DNA of 5,683 nucleotides from NCBI GenBank assembly GCA_030632925.1, contig DAOVTU010000236.1, positions 1-5,683 of the forward strand, written 5' to 3'. Made by a program: the position numbers and the translations under genes. This document shows positions 5,389 to 5,683 of this stretch, piece by piece (position 1 is the stretch's first letter; each line of letters begins with the position of its first letter). This DNA comes from Candidatus Krumholzibacteriia bacterium. Lineage in GTDB: Bacteria; Krumholzibacteriota; Krumholzibacteriia; LZORAL124-64-63. The notes beneath the pieces were generated by a model. It made no database searches, was not told the origin of the DNA, and saw only the letters and a program-made list of their open reading frames with translations.

Positions 5389-5683
5389 GTGTCCAAGCAT
5401 TCCGTTCTCAAGATGGCCCGTGGCCTGACTTCTGTATTCCGCCCCGTTGAGGTGGCGGACATTGACGACAGCCACCACGCCTTTATCGTGCGGTACAGCG
5501 GTGACTACATCGCCCACACCCACGACAAGGACGAATTCGTGTACATCCTGGAGGGCAGCCTGGTGGTGGAGATCGATGGCCGCGAAGAAGAAGTCCGGCA
5601 GGGTGAAGCGATTCTCATCCCGGCGGGAAAATCGCACCGGCCTCGCTGCAAGAATTCAGCTTTGGGCCTGGTCGTAGAGACCA
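5389..5683 (+). CDS. small cupin-domain protein, partial at the window edge
   Basis: The reading frame opens with GTG at 5389, preceded by a strong Shine-Dalgarno TAAGGAG (5373-5379) 9 bases upstream. It is open to the last base, so 98 residues are visible and the C-terminus is missing. Residues 38-56 fit cupin motif 1 exactly, G-x5-H-x-H-x3-E-x6-G, with H43, H45 and E49 as metal ligands. GEAILIPAGKSHRPRCKN (72-89) fits motif 2, with H83 as the fourth ligand. This is a single metal-binding beta-barrel with no DNA-binding domain in the visible part. Its substrate and reaction cannot be read from the sequence. There is no signal peptide, so it is probably cytoplasmic, unlike the envelope proteins before it. 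Only 26 bp separates it from cpoB, with no terminator seen, so co-transcription with the tol operon is likely. An internal ATG at 5413 is a less likely start. Confidence 0.85.
   Translation, partial: MSKHSVLKMARGLTSVFRPVEVADIDDSHHAFIVRYSGDYIAHTHDKDEFVYILEGSLVVEIDGREEEVRQGEAILIPAGKSHRPRCKNSALGLVVET

Overview
The window carries a complete Tol-Pal envelope locus, all on the + strand, in the order tolQ-tolR-tolA-tolB-pal-cpoB. A short conserved gene of unknown function lies upstream, and the start of a small cupin gene runs off the right edge. The DNA is GC-rich. Two predicted lipoproteins, a TolB propeller and a peptidoglycan-binding Pal show a diderm (Gram-negative-type) bacterium. The first gene resembles a family I remember mainly from Planctomycetes and Verrucomicrobia (the Minf_1886 / TIGR04138 type). 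Together with a TonB-like TolA and a lipidated CpoB, this points away from an enterobacterial-type Tol-Pal and toward a PVC-like or neighbouring lineage. That placement is an inference and was not checked by search.

Layout. Bases 1-98 hold a strong sigma70-like promoter (TTGACA, 16 bp, TACAAT). It drives a 125-codon hypothetical gene (135-512) whose stop codon is embedded in a perfect GC hairpin terminator, so this is a compact one-gene unit. Bases 523-741 form a leader ahead of tolQ with a weak promoter candidate, a 10-bp-phased TTCAGAA direct repeat, a small perfect hairpin, a 10-bp palindrome and a strong Shine-Dalgarno.

tolQ, tolR, tolA and tolB then overlap by 1, 1 and 4 bases (TGATG, TAATG, ATGA), which implies translational coupling. 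pal follows after 43 bp, cpoB after 48 bp and the cupin gene after 26 bp, each with its own Shine-Dalgarno and with no terminator seen between them.

How they work together. TolQ and TolR form the proton-motive-force-driven inner-membrane motor. TolA is the periplasm-spanning arm pulled by that motor. TolB and Pal are its periplasmic and outer-membrane/peptidoglycan partners, and CpoB is the coiled-coil/TPR accessory that links outer-membrane constriction to cell-wall synthesis. The cupin at the end is not a known Tol-Pal part. I see no undescribed system here. The less ordinary points are the lineage-specific neighbour, the TonB-like TolA linker, the lipoprotein signals, the structured tolQ leader and the trailing cupin.
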